Assembly: GCF_003350925.1 (NCBI RefSeq)
Contig: NZ_KZ857180.1
Coordinates: forward strand, 1-64,000
Source of the DNA: Dyella tabacisoli
Lineage (GTDB): Bacteria; Pseudomonadota; Gammaproteobacteria; Xanthomonadales; Rhodanobacteraceae
Reading direction: 5' to 3'
DNA: 64,000 nt
The notes under the pieces were generated by a model that made no database searches, was not told the origin of the DNA, and worked only from the letters and a program-made list of their open reading frames with translations. Position numbers and translations under genes: made by a program. Below, one piece after another: positions 27,402-38,465 of this stretch. Position 1 is the stretch's first letter. Every line of letters begins with the position of its first letter.

Positions 27402-27927
27402 AATCCGCCCCCTTTTCCGCAGACATTTTCACGAAAGAGCAGCCACCCACTCCCATTCGTGCACGAATAAGACAAGCTATTTTGTGAAAATGGTGTGAGG
27501 AACGATTTCCAATAATAATGTAGGCGGCCGCCAACCAACCTCCTTAATACCTACTTCAGCATTGTGTGGTCATACCGCGCGGCCTTGCCAACAAAAAACT
27601 TAATCCACCAAATAGGATTCGATTACCCACTCACCGCATACTGAATGCGGCGGCTGCGTTGACCCAGCTTCGCGGCACCTAAGTTGAACAAAGTCACCCG
27701 TGGGGGACGGCAACAGTTGCTTGTCGGAAGCTTGCAGCCACAGCGAAACCCCTAAGTAACTGATGCAAAACACTATCGAACAGGGCCGTTCTGGCCCAAA
27801 GGTGAGCAAAACATGTCGCCTAGGTACTGAATTGCATGCGTTTTGCAATGAAATGGGGCTATGCTCGGCAAAATCGCTGCGCTGCTGCATCGCAAGACGC
27901 TCTTTCGCTTTCAATGAAGGACGACAC
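27402..27927. other. Intergenic region with nested inverted repeats upstream of thaumatin-like gene
   Basis: 526 bases between divergent genes. A perfect 14-base palindrome, ATTCGTGCACGAAT, lies at 27455-27468. Around it, CATTTTCAC (27424-27432) and GTGAAAATG (27484-27492) form a 9-base inverted repeat whose centre nearly coincides. A minus-strand frame from about 27770 to 27600, GTG-started and about 57 residues long, has plausible composition (SPTGDFVQLRCREAG, CGEWVIESY) but no ribosome-binding site, so it is not called. The base composition is clearly richer in A+T than the flanks. Confidence 0.5.
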
Positions 27928-28548
27928 ATGCTGATGGAAGTGCCTAGCCGGGTCGTCAATCTGCACTCGACCCGGGTGCTATCGCTGGACGCTACCGGCC
28001 GCATCCTCGACTGGATCAGCTGGCAAGACGCCGTTTGTCTATACGTTCGCGAGGCGGTCTCCTGGACTCTGGGTGACCCCTGCCTCACCGTGCATGGCGG
28101 CCATAACCGCCATAGCGGCGAGCAAAGCCTGCTGCACCTGCATCCGATCGTCGCCAGCACCGGCCATTGCCGCGATCACGCGATCGACCCCGCTCCGGCC
28201 CTCACCAATGTCGCCCTGTTCGCCCGCGACCGTTATCTATGCCTGTACTGCGGCGAACGCTTCAGCCGGGGCGAGCTGACTCGCGATCATGTCTTGCCGA
28301 TCTCCAAGCGCGGCCAGGACGAGTGGGAGAACGTGGTCAGCGCCTGCCTCGCCTGCAATCTGCGCAAGAGCAACCGCACTCCTCAACAGGCCAACATGCC
28401 CTTGCTTGCGGTGCCCTACCGGCCGAGCTGGGTGGAGCATTTGATTCTGTCCAACCGCAATATCCTGGCCGATCAGATGGAGTTTCTGGTCAACCATTTG
28501 CCACGCGATCGGCGACCGCATATGCGCCTGGTACCGTCTTTGACGTGA
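27928..28548 (+). CDS. HNH endonuclease family protein
   Basis: 206 residues. The C-terminal HNH domain has CLYCG (about 105-109), [13 protein letters not shown] (about 117-129, catalytic DH), [19 protein letters not shown] (about 134-152), giving the zinc CxxC pair and the HNH core. The N-terminal 90 residues contain the [20 protein letters not shown] stretch usual in this chromosomal HNH subfamily. The ATG at 27928 follows GAAGGA; a longer open frame upstream lacks support. The cellular role of these stand-alone HNH proteins is not known. It ends about 58 bases before dxs. Confidence 0.87.
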   Translation: MLMEVPSRVVNLHSTRVLSLDATGRILDWISWQDAVCLYVREAVSWTLGDPCLTVHGGHNRHSGEQSLLHLHPIVASTGHCRDHAIDPAPALTNVALFARDRYLCLYCGERFSRGELTRDHVLPISKRGQDEWENVVSACLACNLRKSNRTPQQANMPLLAVPYRPSWVEHLILSNRNILADQMEFLVNHLPRDRRPHMRLVPSLT

Positions 28549-28606
28549 ATTGCCCAAGGGTTGGCTCAGACTAGCCCTTGCTCCGCCCTGCCGCTGGGCC
28601 AACAAT

Positions 28607-30502
28607 ATGCGGATGAACGACCTTTCACACTACCCTCACCTGGCGCAGATCGACACGCCGGCCGACCTGCGCCGCATGCCCGACGATCAGCTACCCGCGG
28701 TTGCCAATGAGCTGCGCCAGTACCTGATCGAGGCCGTAGCCAGCTCCGGCGGCCATTTTGGGGCTGGCCTGGGCGTGGTGGAGCTGACGGTGGCGCTGCA
28801 TCACGTCTTCGATACGCCGACTGATCGGCTGGTATGGGATGTCGGCCACCAGTGCTATCCGCACAAGATTCTTACCGGTCGTCGCGAGCGCATCACCACG
28901 ATCAAGAAGAAGGACGGCCTGGCCCCCTTCCCGCGACGCGAGGAAAGCGAGTACGACACCTTCGGTGTCGGCCACTCCTCGACCTCGATCTCGGCGGCGT
29001 TGGGCATGGCCATTGCGGCGCAGCGCAAGAACGATCCACGCAAGGTCGTGGCGGTAATCGGCGATGGCGCGATGACCGCCGGCATGGCGTTCGAGGCGCT
29101 CAACCACGGCGGCGATGTCGAGCCGAACATGCTGGTGGTGTTCAACGACAACGGTATGTCGATCAGTGAGAACGTCGGCGCATTGACCAAGATGATGGCC
29201 CGCGCCATGGCCAGCCGCACACTGAATGTGTGGCGCGAGCGAGCCAAGCGGGCGATTCCCAAGAAGTCGTTCTTCGGTCGTTTCTTCAAGCGTTGGGAAG
29301 AACACGCCAAGGGCATGTTCGTACCCAGCACGCTATTTGAAGAACTCGGCTTTCACTACACCGGCCCGATCGACGGACACAACCTGCCGCAGTTGCTGGC
29401 GGCGTTGCGCATGGTCAAAGAACTGCCCGGCCCGCAGTTGCTGCATGTCATTACCACCAAGGGCAAGGGCTATGCCTTGGCCGAACAGGCGCAGATCGAG
29501 TACCACGCGGTCGGCCCGTTCGATCCGCAAGCGGGGCTGACAAAAAAGGCCGCGCCGGCCAAACCCAGCTATACCGACATCTTCGGCGACTGGCTGTGCG
29601 ACATGGCCGCCGCCGACCCGCGCCTGCTGGGCATCACCCCGGCGATGCGCGAAGGCTCCGGCCTGGTACGTTTTTCCAAGGAATATCCGCAACGCTATTT
29701 CGATGTGGCGATTGCCGAGCAACACGCGGTGACCCTGGCCGCCGGCATGGCCTGCGAGGGCGCCAAACCGGTGGTGGCGATCTATTCCACCTTTTTGCAA
29801 CGCGCCTACGACCAGGCGATTCACGACGTGGCGCTGCAGAATCTGGACGTTACTTTCGCGATCGATCGCGCCGGCGTGGTCGGCCCGGACGGCGCCACCC
29901 ACTCGGGCAGTTTCGATCTCTCGTTCATGCGCTGCCTGCCGAACATGCTGATTATGGCGCCGGCCGATGAAAACGAATGCCGCATGATGCTTAGCACTGG
30001 CTTTCAGTATCACGGCCCCGCAGCCGTGCGTTACCCGCGCGGCACCGGCCCAGGCACACCGATCAGCAAGGACCTCGGCACGTTGCCGATCGGCAAGGCC
30101 GAACTGCGCCGTCGCGGCCGTGGCCTGGCGATACTTTCGTTTGGCTCGATGCTGGCGCCAGCCACGGTGATCGCCGCCGAAATCGATGCGACCCTGGTCA
30201 ATATGCGCTTCGTCAAACCACTGGACGAGGCCATGCTATTGGAGCTGGCGAAAACCCACGACGCCTTCGTCACCCTGGAAGACAATGCCATCGCCGGCGG
30301 CGCCGGCAGCGGCGTAGCCGAATGCCTGGCGGCCCACGGCGTGGTCAAGCCGATACTTCACCTTGGCCTTCCAGACGTCTATCTGGAACATGGCAGCCGC
30401 GAGGAGGTCCTCACCATGGCCGGCCTCGATCTGCCGAGCATCCGCACGGCGATTCAGGCACGTTTCCCGCAATTGACCACAGCGATTGCTCACGCCGGCT
30501 AA
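28607..30502 (+). CDS. dxs: 1-deoxy-D-xylulose-5-phosphate synthase
   Basis: 631 residues. It condenses pyruvate with glyceraldehyde 3-phosphate, the first step of the MEP isoprenoid pathway, using thiamine diphosphate. Visible motifs: [20 protein letters not shown] (about 45-64), [17 protein letters not shown], the ThDP motif [20 protein letters not shown] (about 148-167), [10 protein letters not shown] and [16 protein letters not shown] (catalytic Glu). The start is the ATG at 28607; ATG at 28613 is equally possible. A strong hairpin follows the stop. Confidence 0.97.
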   Translation: MRMNDLSHYPHLAQIDTPADLRRMPDDQLPAVANELRQYLIEAVASSGGHFGAGLGVVELTVALHHVFDTPTDRLVWDVGHQCYPHKILTGRRERITTIKKKDGLAPFPRREESEYDTFGVGHSSTSISAALGMAIAAQRKNDPRKVVAVIGDGAMTAGMAFEALNHGGDVEPNMLVVFNDNGMSISENVGALTKMMARAMASRTLNVWRERAKRAIPKKSFFGRFFKRWEEHAKGMFVPSTLFEELGFHYTGPIDGHNLPQLLAALRMVKELPGPQLLHVITTKGKGYALAEQAQIEYHAVGPFDPQAGLTKKAAPAKPSYTDIFGDWLCDMAAADPRLLGITPAMREGSGLVRFSKEYPQRYFDVAIAEQHAVTLAAGMACEGAKPVVAIYSTFLQRAYDQAIHDVALQNLDVTFAIDRAGVVGPDGATHSGSFDLSFMRCLPNMLIMAPADENECRMMLSTGFQYHGPAAVRYPRGTGPGTPISKDLGTLPIGKAELRRRGRGLAILSFGSMLAPATVIAAEIDATLVNMRFVKPLDEAMLLELAKTHDAFVTLEDNAIAGGAGSGVAECLAAHGVVKPILHLGLPDVYLEHGSREEVLTMAGLDLPSIRTAIQARFPQLTTAIAHAG

Positions 30503-30509
30503 AGCCTGA

Positions 30510-30536
30510 AAGGCACCCCCGTTGCGGGGGTGCCTT
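30510..30536 (+). terminator. Hairpin after dxs
   Basis: An 11-bp perfect stem (AAGGCACCCCC at 30510-30520 with 30526-30536) and a 5-base loop directly after the dxs stop. The U-tract is poor, but position and stem strength support termination of dxs and possibly of the convergent chitinase gene. Confidence 0.75.
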
Positions 30537-30552
30537 GTCCATCACTGACTTA

Positions 30553-32883
30553 CTACTTCAAACCGTTGGCCATCGCCTTAATCAGCGTGCCATTCGCATC
30601 GTCGCCGCTGAACTCCCACGAGAATGCACCACCCAGCGACTGTGACTTGAGATAAGTCATCTTGCGCTGGATATTGGCCGGGTCGTCGAAGCTCCAGAAG
30701 GTGCTGCCGTTGAAGATCCAGTGCGCGCCGGTAGTGGTGTCGTCAAAGGCCGGATAACCCAGATTCATCAGCACTTTGTAGTCTTCGATGCCGGCCTCGT
30801 AAGTACCGGGTGCAGCCGTGCTGCTTTGCTGGAACAGGCCGTTGTTGGCGTTGGGCACACTGGCCCAGCCGCGACCGTAAAAGCCGATACCAAGATTGAT
30901 CTTGGAGGCAGGCATGCCAGCCGCCAGGAAAGCCTGAATCGCATCGTTAGTGTCGTATTGGGCGGCATCGCCGGTCGACGGGTCGCCCAGTGGCTTGTAC
31001 AGCGCGGAATGGAAGTTGGTTGTCGTTTCCCAGGCACCATGGAAGTCATAAGTCATCACATTGATGAAATCGACCGACGACTGGTACTGCGAGGGTTGCG
31101 TCACGCGGATCTTGTCGACACCCGCACCGGCGGCGATGGTAAGCAGCAGGCCCGGACGCACCGCGTCGAGCTGACGACGGAACTCGGCCAGCAAGGCGGT
31201 GAAATTCGCCGTATCGGCACTGGTGCCGCAGCTCAGGCCGCAAGCGGCCGGATATTCCCAATCGATGTCGATACCGTCGAACACGCCTGCCGCGGCACCC
31301 GCGCCGCCTGCACTGTCGGTCGCCGGCAGATTGCCCTTGATATAGGCATCGATACAAGAGGCCACAAAGGCCTGGCGATTCGCCGGCTGCGCCGCGCTGG
31401 CGAAACCGCGCGACCAGGTCCAACCGCCGAGCGAGATCAATACCTTCAGCCCCGGATGCTTGGCTTTAAGTTGCTTGAGCTGGTTCCAGTTGCCGCGCAA
31501 CGGCTGATTCCATACATCGGCCGTACCGTCCACGCTGTCGGCCGAGCCGTAGGACTTGGTGTAGTCGGCGTAAGCGTCGCCACCTGCACCGGTGTTGGGA
31601 TCGGCAGGCTGAGTCACGCCTACTTCGCAAACGTTGTTGCGCACGTTGCCGAAGGCATAGTTGATATGCGTAAGCACCGCGGCCGAACCACTGGTCTCGA
31701 TGTTCTTCACCTGATAGTTGCGGGCATAGATGCCCCACTGCGTGAAGTAACCCAGCACCCGCGCCGATGAAGTACCGCCGGTGGAGGTCTTGGCCGTAAT
31801 CGCCGAACTCTGTGCGGATGCATTGCCGGCATTGTCGCGCGCACGCACCGTGTAGCTATAGCTGGTGTTGGCACTCAAGCCGGTATCGGTGTAGCTGGTG
31901 GTGGTGCTCGAACCGACCAGGCTGCCGCCGCGATAGATGTCGTAACCGGCCACGCCGCTGCCACCCGCGTTATCCGTCGAGGCCGCCCACGATAGCGAGA
32001 TCGTGCTCGATGTCTGCGCGGTGGAAACCAGGCCTTGCGGCACACTGGGCGGCGTGGTGTCCGCGCTGGTCTTGGCGGTGATCGCCGTGCTCTGCGCCGA
32101 AGCATTGCCCGCCACGTCGCGTGCACGCACGGTATAGCTATAGCTGGTGTTGGAGCTGAGGCCGCTATCGGTGTAGCTGGTGGCGGTACTCGAACCGACC
32201 AGGTTGCCGCCACGATAGATGTCGTAGCCGGCCACACCGCTGCCACCGGGGTTGTCGGTCGAAGCCGTCCACGACAACGAAATACTGCTCGATGTCTGCG
32301 CGGTGGAAGCCAAACCCTGCGGCACGCTGGGCGGCGTGGTGTCGCCGGAAGTGGACACCGTGATATTCACATTTGCCGAAGCTCCGGTGAGGCCGCCATT
32401 GTCGGTCGCCACGGCTTTCAGCGTGTAGTTGCCAGCCTGCACATTGCTCCAGGTCACCGTATAGGGCGAGGCTGTAGCGACACCGAGCGAGGCTGTACCG
32501 TTGAAAAACTCAACCTTGGTAACCGTGCCGTCGCTGTCTTGCGCTGCCGCGCTGATAACAATATTGGCCCCGGCGGTGAAGGTGGCGCCGTTAGCCGGTG
32601 CGGTAATGCTGGCTGTCGGCGGCTGATTGGGGCCGGTGCTGCAACCGCCCTGGTCCTGATACCAGCCACAGCTAGGACAGTAATCGGGTGGTGTATTCCA
32701 GATCGAGGTGAGCGCTTGGTACAAATGGTTTTTGTAGACCATGTGATCGCCCGCGCTGTAAATCGCGGTAGCGCTCCAGGCGGCCACACCGGCACAGTTC
32801 GCGCTTTGCGCCTGGGCCGGATTACTCCATAAGGTCATCGGCACGAGTGCCAACATCAATAACAGTCTCAACAGGATGCGCAT
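30553..32883 (-). CDS. Secreted modular chitinase, glycoside hydrolase family 18
   Basis: 776 residues. In order: signal peptide (about 1-26, AQA/Q), chitin-binding CBM5/12 module (about 29-80, AWSATAIYSAGDHMVYKNHLY and cysteines), a bacterial Ig-like domain (about 88-176), two nearly identical fibronectin type III modules (about 180-272 and 274-366, each 94 residues), then the GH18 barrel (about 375-776). The catalytic motif DGIDIDWE lies at 536-543, Glu543 being the proton donor. It should cleave chitin outside the cell. Transcribed alone; a perfect palindrome upstream may be its operator. Confidence 0.95.
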   Translation of the reverse strand: MRILLRLLLMLALVPMTLWSNPAQAQSANCAGVAAWSATAIYSAGDHMVYKNHLYQALTSIWNTPPDYCPSCGWYQDQGGCSTGPNQPPTASITAPANGATFTAGANIVISAAAQDSDGTVTKVEFFNGTASLGVATASPYTVTWSNVQAGNYTLKAVATDNGGLTGASANVNITVSTSGDTTPPSVPQGLASTAQTSSSISLSWTASTDNPGGSGVAGYDIYRGGNLVGSSTATSYTDSGLSSNTSYSYTVRARDVAGNASAQSTAITAKTSADTTPPSVPQGLVSTAQTSSTISLSWAASTDNAGGSGVAGYDIYRGGSLVGSSTTTSYTDTGLSANTSYSYTVRARDNAGNASAQSSAITAKTSTGGTSSARVLGYFTQWGIYARNYQVKNIETSGSAAVLTHINYAFGNVRNNVCEVGVTQPADPNTGAGGDAYADYTKSYGSADSVDGTADVWNQPLRGNWNQLKQLKAKHPGLKVLISLGGWTWSRGFASAAQPANRQAFVASCIDAYIKGNLPATDSAGGAGAAAGVFDGIDIDWEYPAACGLSCGTSADTANFTALLAEFRRQLDAVRPGLLLTIAAGAGVDKIRVTQPSQYQSSVDFINVMTYDFHGAWETTTNFHSALYKPLGDPSTGDAAQYDTNDAIQAFLAAGMPASKINLGIGFYGRGWASVPNANNGLFQQSSTAAPGTYEAGIEDYKVLMNLGYPAFDDTTTGAHWIFNGSTFWSFDDPANIQRKMTYLKSQSLGGAFSWEFSGDDANGTLIKAMANGLK

Positions 32884-33303
32884 GACTTAACTCCAGTGAT
32901 CGAGTGAAGTTCGAATAGCCGGATAGCGCTTCACTGGAGATGCGGCAGCCTCACCCGCCTCAGATGACTGAGTGCGGACATAGGTCTGTCTTATGGAAAC
33001 ATCCCCACTGGTTTTCGACCCCCGGCCCCAACCGGGTACACCCATCGATCGCCAGCCCAACGATGACGCCCTCACCAGCTCCCGCCAGTACTGGCACCCC
33101 GATAGCCGTTTAATCCGCAGGCTTCAGACGCGTCAGTAGCGGCACCATGCTCGCCTCATGACAACGTTGTCAATCCGAGACTCGGCAGTTTGCGTTTTGC
33201 CGCACATTTGGATCGATGGAAGCGATGCGCTATCACGCGCCCTTCACTTTGGCGCATGGTTAAAGGCATGCCAAACCCTCCTCCGAGGAGGAAGGCTGCG
33301 TGC
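32884..33303. other. Chitinase upstream region
   Basis: 420 bases between the prmC stop and the chitinase start, both minus strand. It contains the palindrome at 33159-33172 and a weak GC-rich hairpin CCTCCTCNGAGGAGG near 33281-33295 that may end the prmC transcript. No credible reading frame is seen. Confidence 0.5.
33159..33172. promoter_or_regulatory. Candidate LacI-family operator upstream of chitinase
   Basis: TGACAACGTTGTCA is a perfect 14-base palindrome with a central CG, the architecture of LacI-family operators. From memory, the NagR-type regulators of N-acetylglucosamine use in Xanthomonadales and Alteromonadales recognise a TGACA-n-CG-n-TGTCA consensus. It is 276 bases upstream of the chitinase start codon and no other gene starts nearby, which fits control of chitin use. 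The regulator gene is not in this window. Confidence 0.55.
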
Positions 33304-34125
33304 TTATAAACGACCGCCGCTGACGCGATCGCGACCTTCAAGGTCCAGCGCGGTGAAAACATCGCGGTAGCCTTGTGCGTTCAACAGCTCGCGCACCGCG
33401 GGGCCTTGATTCCAGCCATGCTCCAGCAAGAGCCAGCCATCGGGATTGAGATGCTCGCGAGCTGCCTCGACGATATGCCGGATGGCATCCAGGCCGTCGT
33501 GGCCGGATGCGAGCGCGGTCACCGGCTCGAAGCGTAAATCGCCCTGGCCCAGATGCGGATCGCCGGCTTCGATATAAGGCGGATTGGAAACGATCAGCGC
33601 AAAACGCTGGCCCGACAACGGTGTCAGCCAGTCGCCTTGCTTGAACCTGATATTGGCGATATCGAATCGCTCGGCATTGCGTTGCGCCACCGCCAACGCC
33701 TCGCCGCTGGCATCGGTAGCGGTCACCTGCATACGGGGACGCTCATGCGCAATGGCCAAGGCAATCGCACCGCTGCCAGTACCCAGGTCGACCACACGCA
33801 GGGGTTGATCCTCAGGCAGTCGCTTCAACGCCAACTCCACCAGCAATTCGGTTTCCGGGCGTGGAATCAACGTGGCTGGCGTGACCTCCAGCTCCAGCGT
33901 CCAGAAACCGCGGCGGCCGGTGATGTAGGCCACCGGCTCGCCGGCGGCGCGGCGCTCGACCAACGCCGCATAGGCTTCATCCATCCGTGGTTCGAGTACA
34001 TCGTTGGCGTGTGCGATCAACCAGCTACGCGGCTTGCCTACGACATGGGCCAGCAGCACTTCGGCATCGACCCGCTCATCGAGCCGCTTACTGGCCGCAG
34101 CAAGGGCCTGGTGCAGCTCAGTCAT
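33304..34125 (-). CDS. prmC: Release factor glutamine methyltransferase PrmC
   Basis: 273 residues. It methylates the glutamine of the GGQ motif in peptide chain release factors. Motifs: the N-terminal helical domain, [28 protein letters not shown], the SAM-binding [16 protein letters not shown] and the substrate motif NPPYIE. The start at 34125 overlaps the end of the 1394-residue membrane-protein gene by eight bases, implying coupling. Length is usual for the family. Confidence 0.95.
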   Translation of the reverse strand: MTELHQALAAASKRLDERVDAEVLLAHVVGKPRSWLIAHANDVLEPRMDEAYAALVERRAAGEPVAYITGRRGFWTLELEVTPATLIPRPETELLVELALKRLPEDQPLRVVDLGTGSGAIALAIAHERPRMQVTATDASGEALAVAQRNAERFDIANIRFKQGDWLTPLSGQRFALIVSNPPYIEAGDPHLGQGDLRFEPVTALASGHDGLDAIRHIVEAAREHLNPDGWLLLEHGWNQGPAVRELLNAQGYRDVFTALDLEGRDRVSGGRL

Positions 34126-37100
34126 GCGATGTCTCCTCAGCAGGCAGCACTACTTTTGGCTCACGGCGACGCCAATAACCATCGCGTGTCCAGGCTTCAA
34201 AACCCCAACGCAGCCAACCGATCAGCGCATTCGCCAGCCACAACGCCCAAGCCAGCATGGCGATCTTGTAAGCCCACAGCGACACACTGAAGACACCTCC
34301 GCGCGGCAGCGCCGTAGCGATCTGGTCGGCAAACCAGTTCAGATCCCAGGCACTGGAACGATTGCCGGCCACATGCATATTGGGCAAGCCGAGCAAGCCC
34401 TCGGGCACCGCGGAAATCAGCACCGCCAAAGCCAGCAAGGTCATCGCCGCCAGGCCGATTTGCAGCAGGTTGAAACCGACCCGGCCCAACCGCGCCGGTG
34501 GTGTACCCCGCGCACGCAAGCCGAGCAAAATCAACCACACCACGACCAGCGCGTAAGCCGTCCAGGCAAAAGCGGAAAAGCCCAGCCCCAACAGCAGCCA
34601 ATGATGAAAACGTAGCGGGGTCGGCGCATAACGCGCAAGCAACCAGGCGGCCAGCAGCAACACGATCAGTTGCGACCAATACAACACGGCCGGTCCAGCG
34701 GTCGGTCCCCAGGTCCACAAGACCCAGCGATCGGTCGGCAGCTTCAGGCTCAAGTCGATATTCGCCGCCGTGGCGTTCAATGCGAACTGCGAGGTATAGG
34801 TGCGTATAGCGACGCCCTGTGGTTCGCGCACGCGTAACTCGTAGCGATGCAGGCCAGGCAACAGAGGCAGGCTGAGTTTGCCGTCGCGCACGGCGAGGCT
34901 GATCGTGTCGCCGTCACGGCTGGCTTGCAGCAATTCGGCTCCGGCCGGCAACGTGATCGGATGCTCGCCGCCACGGGTGCTGCGAACATTCAATCGCAAA
35001 CGGGTTTCGGTGGCACGATCACCCACCGTGCTATCGACCAGCACGCTATCGAAGGCAAGGCTGGCGCCCGCCGCCGCCTTGGGCCGACTGATCGCAAGCT
35101 TCAGACTTTCGCCTGGCAGCGGCTGGAAGCGCAGGCCATCGTCGCTGTCGCTGGCGGGTACGCCTTGTGCATCGACATGCCAGATCGGCGCGACGTGCAG
35201 CTCCCACACTTCGGCATGCTCGCTGAGCGCAGGCGCTTTCAATACCAGCGCGCTGGCCTGCCCTTGGTCGGTGTGATCGAGCCGACTGCTCCAGCTCACT
35301 TCCGACTGCCCCGCATTGAAGGTGACGCCGATATGGCCGTCTTGTACGCGGACGTTGTCGCCCAACGGATGCTCGCCGGGCAGCAAGGGCAGCTCCAGGC
35401 TGAAACCGCCGTCGAGCGGGGCGATGCGCTCGACGGTGTTCTCTACTGTCCAGTCCACACCCAGCACCAGGCTTCGAGTCAGCCGTATATACGGCGGAAA
35501 GGTTTGCACCAGCGAATCGGCGGCTTTATTGCCCACCGCCACGCGCACGCGATTGAGCGCAATGCTGTCGCCCAACGGGCGCCCGGCATCGACGCCGTCG
35601 AGTGACCAGCCCTGGCCGCTGAACGTGATGCGCTGCGGCCGCTGCGCAAAATGCAGGCTGGCGGTATCCACCGCCCCGGCCTGGTAGCGCAAGGCGACGC
35701 GATGCACGCCCCGATCCAGCCGCACCAGCACTTGCTCGTCCAGGCGTGTCAGCGGCGCATCGGCACGACCATCCACGCTGACGCTGAGCAAGCGCAGCCC
35801 TTCATCGACCTGCGGCAGCGCCAAGGCCACCGGTGCGCCGATATGTGCCTCCAGCTCCAAACCGACCGTATCGCCACTGGCCTGCACATTGGCCTGTGCC
35901 ACGGCGGCGCAGGTGGGCGCGCACTTGGGAGCTTCGGTCAGTCGCGTACGCAACTGATTGAGCAGGCTATCGCTGGGCATGCTCTGCGCTTGTGCGCCGT
36001 GTGGCAGCAAGGCCAGCGCCAGGAGTACCGCACTGGCACTGCCGATACGCCAACCAGGCGAACGGGGATGGGATGGCCGCAGCAAGCCCAACACGATCTT
36101 GCCAAGCAGCACGATCAACAACCCCAGCATCAATACACGCAACAGACGCACCAGCCACGCCGGGGCAATCACCAAGCGCGAGCTTTGCTCGGCCGTCACC
36201 GGGCCGGACCAGCCGAGCCGATAGTTGTTGCCGGTATTCCAGGTAGGCATACCGCCGCCGGCCTGGATCACGCTATGGATGTCCGTTTGCTGGGAGACCG
36301 ATTGCGCCGAAGAGATTCGCGAACCGGTGACCACCACGGATGACAGCGCACTTGCCTGACGGCGCTCGCCAACTAACGCAAATGACTGCATTTTCGAACT
36401 GTTGGCGTAATAACCACCCGCAGGTGCCGCTGCCATCGCTTGTGCCGGTGGCGCTGATGGTGCCGGCGGCGGCGGTGGTGGTGTCGGCATGGCTCGCGGC
36501 TCTGGCGCATTGGCCTCCTCCACCGCATCCGCAACGGGAACAACCTCTTGCTTGGCTTTCAGCCCACCGATCAACCCGACCTCCAGTGAGCCATGCGTGA
36601 CCGCACCTTCCAACTGCGGATGCAGCGCATAGTTCATTTGCGCCGCGGCAAACGGCAGCGTCCACAGCACGGTCAGCGCCAACATGGCCGCCGCACCGAT
36701 GCGCGCGGTCAAGCGCAAGCGGCCTTCTGGCAAGGCACGCAGCAGCAGAGCCAAGGCCAGGGCTACCCCGAGTGTCCAGCGCGGCGCGCCGGACTCATGC
36801 TGGGATAGCGCCAGAAAACCCACTGCCAGCAATGCCCATGGCCAGCCAAGCAGGCGTCCGGCCAGCAACGCGATCAGGGCGACGATGAAAAGATCGAGCA
36901 GACTCCATTGCGCGATCCACGAATCCGGCGAGCGATCGGCACCGCTGGCGCCGATCAACCGATAACCAAAAGGCAGATGCAAGGTCGCATTGATGCTTTC
37001 CAACGGTAGCTGCCAGCCAGCGCTGGGAATCGCCCCGCCGCGCTCGGGCAGACGCATGCCCGCATTGAGATCCAGTTGCGGCTCGCGTAACTCGACGCCG

Positions 37101-38302
37101 CTTTGGCCTGCACTACCCACGGTAACCAGTAGTGGCGTATCCGCTTGTGCGGCGCGCTGCAATTGCCATGGCGCAGCGACATCCAGCCGCTGGCGATGGC
37201 GCAGCGTGCCGCTGAGATGGTCGGCGACACTGAAGCCACGGCCATCGAAATCCAACCAGAGTTGTCGCTGCAACCTCACCTGATCGCTTTGACCGCCTTC
37301 GCCGCCACGCGCGCCCTGCTCGATGCTGAGGCCCGAGCTATCGTCCAGCGCAAAAGCCGGCGACTCGCGCCAATCCTCCGGCACTCCCGCCTGGGCAGCA
37401 TCGGTCGCCTGGCCTTGCACATGCGTACTGCGCAGGGCGGCATTATCGACGTAGCTCCAGATCTCCTGGCGTGGCCATGGCTCGGCGGGCAACGACAGCG
37501 ATATCTTGCTTAGCAGCTCGGTACTGCGGGCGCTCAAGTGCACGGTCCACTGTCCCGGCCGCAACTGCACGCGCAAGCGACCGTCGCTTTCCAGCCGCGC
37601 CGGCAAATCACCTTGTAGCGAAGTGGCGATAAAACCTTTCGGCAATGCCGGCCCCAATAACTGTTCGCGCGCACTGCCAGTGACATTGAGCTGTAGCTGG
37701 GTTTCCAGCAGCGCCGGCAATCCATCCTTCAAGTTGCGATACACCCGCAGCGATAACGCATCGGCAACGCGTTGCGCAGCCGCCGCCTCGCCCAGGGCGA
37801 GTTGATCGTCATTACGCTCGATGCGGCTGACGACAGCGCCATCCAAATTCAACGCGACCAGGCCAATAGTCGTCGGTACACGCAACTGCGCTGGCCGCTC
37901 GTCCCACGGCAGACTGCCATGCAGGGTGTAGTCCCCCGGCTCAAGCCACAGCATCGGCTCGTCGTTACGGTTCAGTACCGGCAGGGGTTTGTTATTGACG
38001 CTGACCTGTTGCGGCCAACTGTACTCATCGCCGGGCAAGGCCACCCAACTGGCGGCATCCACATGCACGTCGAGGCTGAAACGACCACCGTCCTTGCCCG
38101 CATCCAGCGTTAAACGGCCCGGCCATGCACACTGATAACTGCCGGCACCTGGGGATTGGTTAGCGAGAAAAGGGCATGCGTGTTGCGGTTCGTCGTGCAG
38201 CACCCAACCCTGCCAGTCGCGCAAATTCGGCGGAATATCCTGTGCCGACAACGGCGCGGCGACCAACAGCAGACCCAGTAACCAAGCCCAACGGTGATGC
38301 AT
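34118..38302 (-). CDS. Very large inner-membrane protein of unknown function
   Basis: 1394 residues. Signal peptide (about 1-21), a long periplasmic beta-rich region (about 22-450), membrane helices near 470-510 and 530-570, then an alanine/proline-rich linker ([14 protein letters not shown]) that carries [14 protein letters not shown], which resembles the TonB box of TonB-dependent receptors. Next come a helix ([22 protein letters not shown]), another large periplasmic region (about 770-1190) and about five C-terminal helices. I recall similar uncharacterised proteins in other gammaproteobacteria but no function. The ATG at 38302 follows GGGAGAAACGC; the longer frame upstream runs into non-coding sequence. 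Coupled to prmC. Gene-finding is secure, function unknown. Confidence 0.8.
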   Translation of the reverse strand: MHHRWAWLLGLLLVAAPLSAQDIPPNLRDWQGWVLHDEPQHACPFLANQSPGAGSYQCAWPGRLTLDAGKDGGRFSLDVHVDAASWVALPGDEYSWPQQVSVNNKPLPVLNRNDEPMLWLEPGDYTLHGSLPWDERPAQLRVPTTIGLVALNLDGAVVSRIERNDDQLALGEAAAAQRVADALSLRVYRNLKDGLPALLETQLQLNVTGSAREQLLGPALPKGFIATSLQGDLPARLESDGRLRVQLRPGQWTVHLSARSTELLSKISLSLPAEPWPRQEIWSYVDNAALRSTHVQGQATDAAQAGVPEDWRESPAFALDDSSGLSIEQGARGGEGGQSDQVRLQRQLWLDFDGRGFSVADHLSGTLRHRQRLDVAAPWQLQRAAQADTPLLVTVGSAGQSGVELREPQLDLNAGMRLPERGGAIPSAGWQLPLESINATLHLPFGYRLIGASGADRSPDSWIAQWSLLDLFIVALIALLAGRLLGWPWALLAVGFLALSQHESGAPRWTLGVALALALLLRALPEGRLRLTARIGAAAMLALTVLWTLPFAAAQMNYALHPQLEGAVTHGSLEVGLIGGLKAKQEVVPVADAVEEANAPEPRAMPTPPPPPPAPSAPPAQAMAAAPAGGYYANSSKMQSFALVGERRQASALSSVVVTGSRISSAQSVSQQTDIHSVIQAGGGMPTWNTGNNYRLGWSGPVTAEQSSRLVIAPAWLVRLLRVLMLGLLIVLLGKIVLGLLRPSHPRSPGWRIGSASAVLLALALLPHGAQAQSMPSDSLLNQLRTRLTEAPKCAPTCAAVAQANVQASGDTVGLELEAHIGAPVALALPQVDEGLRLLSVSVDGRADAPLTRLDEQVLVRLDRGVHRVALRYQAGAVDTASLHFAQRPQRITFSGQGWSLDGVDAGRPLGDSIALNRVRVAVGNKAADSLVQTFPPYIRLTRSLVLGVDWTVENTVERIAPLDGGFSLELPLLPGEHPLGDNVRVQDGHIGVTFNAGQSEVSWSSRLDHTDQGQASALVLKAPALSEHAEVWELHVAPIWHVDAQGVPASDSDDGLRFQPLPGESLKLAISRPKAAAGASLAFDSVLVDSTVGDRATETRLRLNVRSTRGGEHPITLPAGAELLQASRDGDTISLAVRDGKLSLPLLPGLHRYELRVREPQGVAIRTYTSQFALNATAANIDLSLKLPTDRWVLWTWGPTAGPAVLYWSQLIVLLLAAWLLARYAPTPLRFHHWLLLGLGFSAFAWTAYALVVVWLILLGLRARGTPPARLGRVGFNLLQIGLAAMTLLALAVLISAVPEGLLGLPNMHVAGNRSSAWDLNWFADQIATALPRGGVFSVSLWAYKIAMLAWALWLANALIGWLRWGFEAWTRDGYWRRREPKVVLPAEETSHD

Positions 38303-38404
38303 GCGTTTCTCCCTATGCCCCGAAGGGGACACCGCAGTGTAGATGGAAGTGGACCGACAAAGCGCCACCCATGACGCGGCGCAGCAATCCGCCCAAACAC
38401 CCAT

Positions 38405-38437
38405 AAAAAACGCCGGACGGCTTGCACCGTCCGGCGT
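38405..38437 (-). terminator. Intrinsic terminator after the M1 aminopeptidase gene
   Basis: Read on the minus strand: an 11-bp stem ACGCCGGACGG/CCGTCCGGCGT with a 6-base loop, followed by six T. It lies 28 bases after the aminopeptidase stop. Confidence 0.9.
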
Positions 38438-38465
38438 GGCTTCTCGCCCCAATTAATCGGTGCCT

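Noticed and set aside
27600-28160. A 186-codon minus-strand frame overlapping the HNH gene
   Set aside because: Most of it is the shadow of the HNH gene. Only its last 57 codons lie outside, without a ribosome-binding site, so no gene is called although the composition is not implausible.
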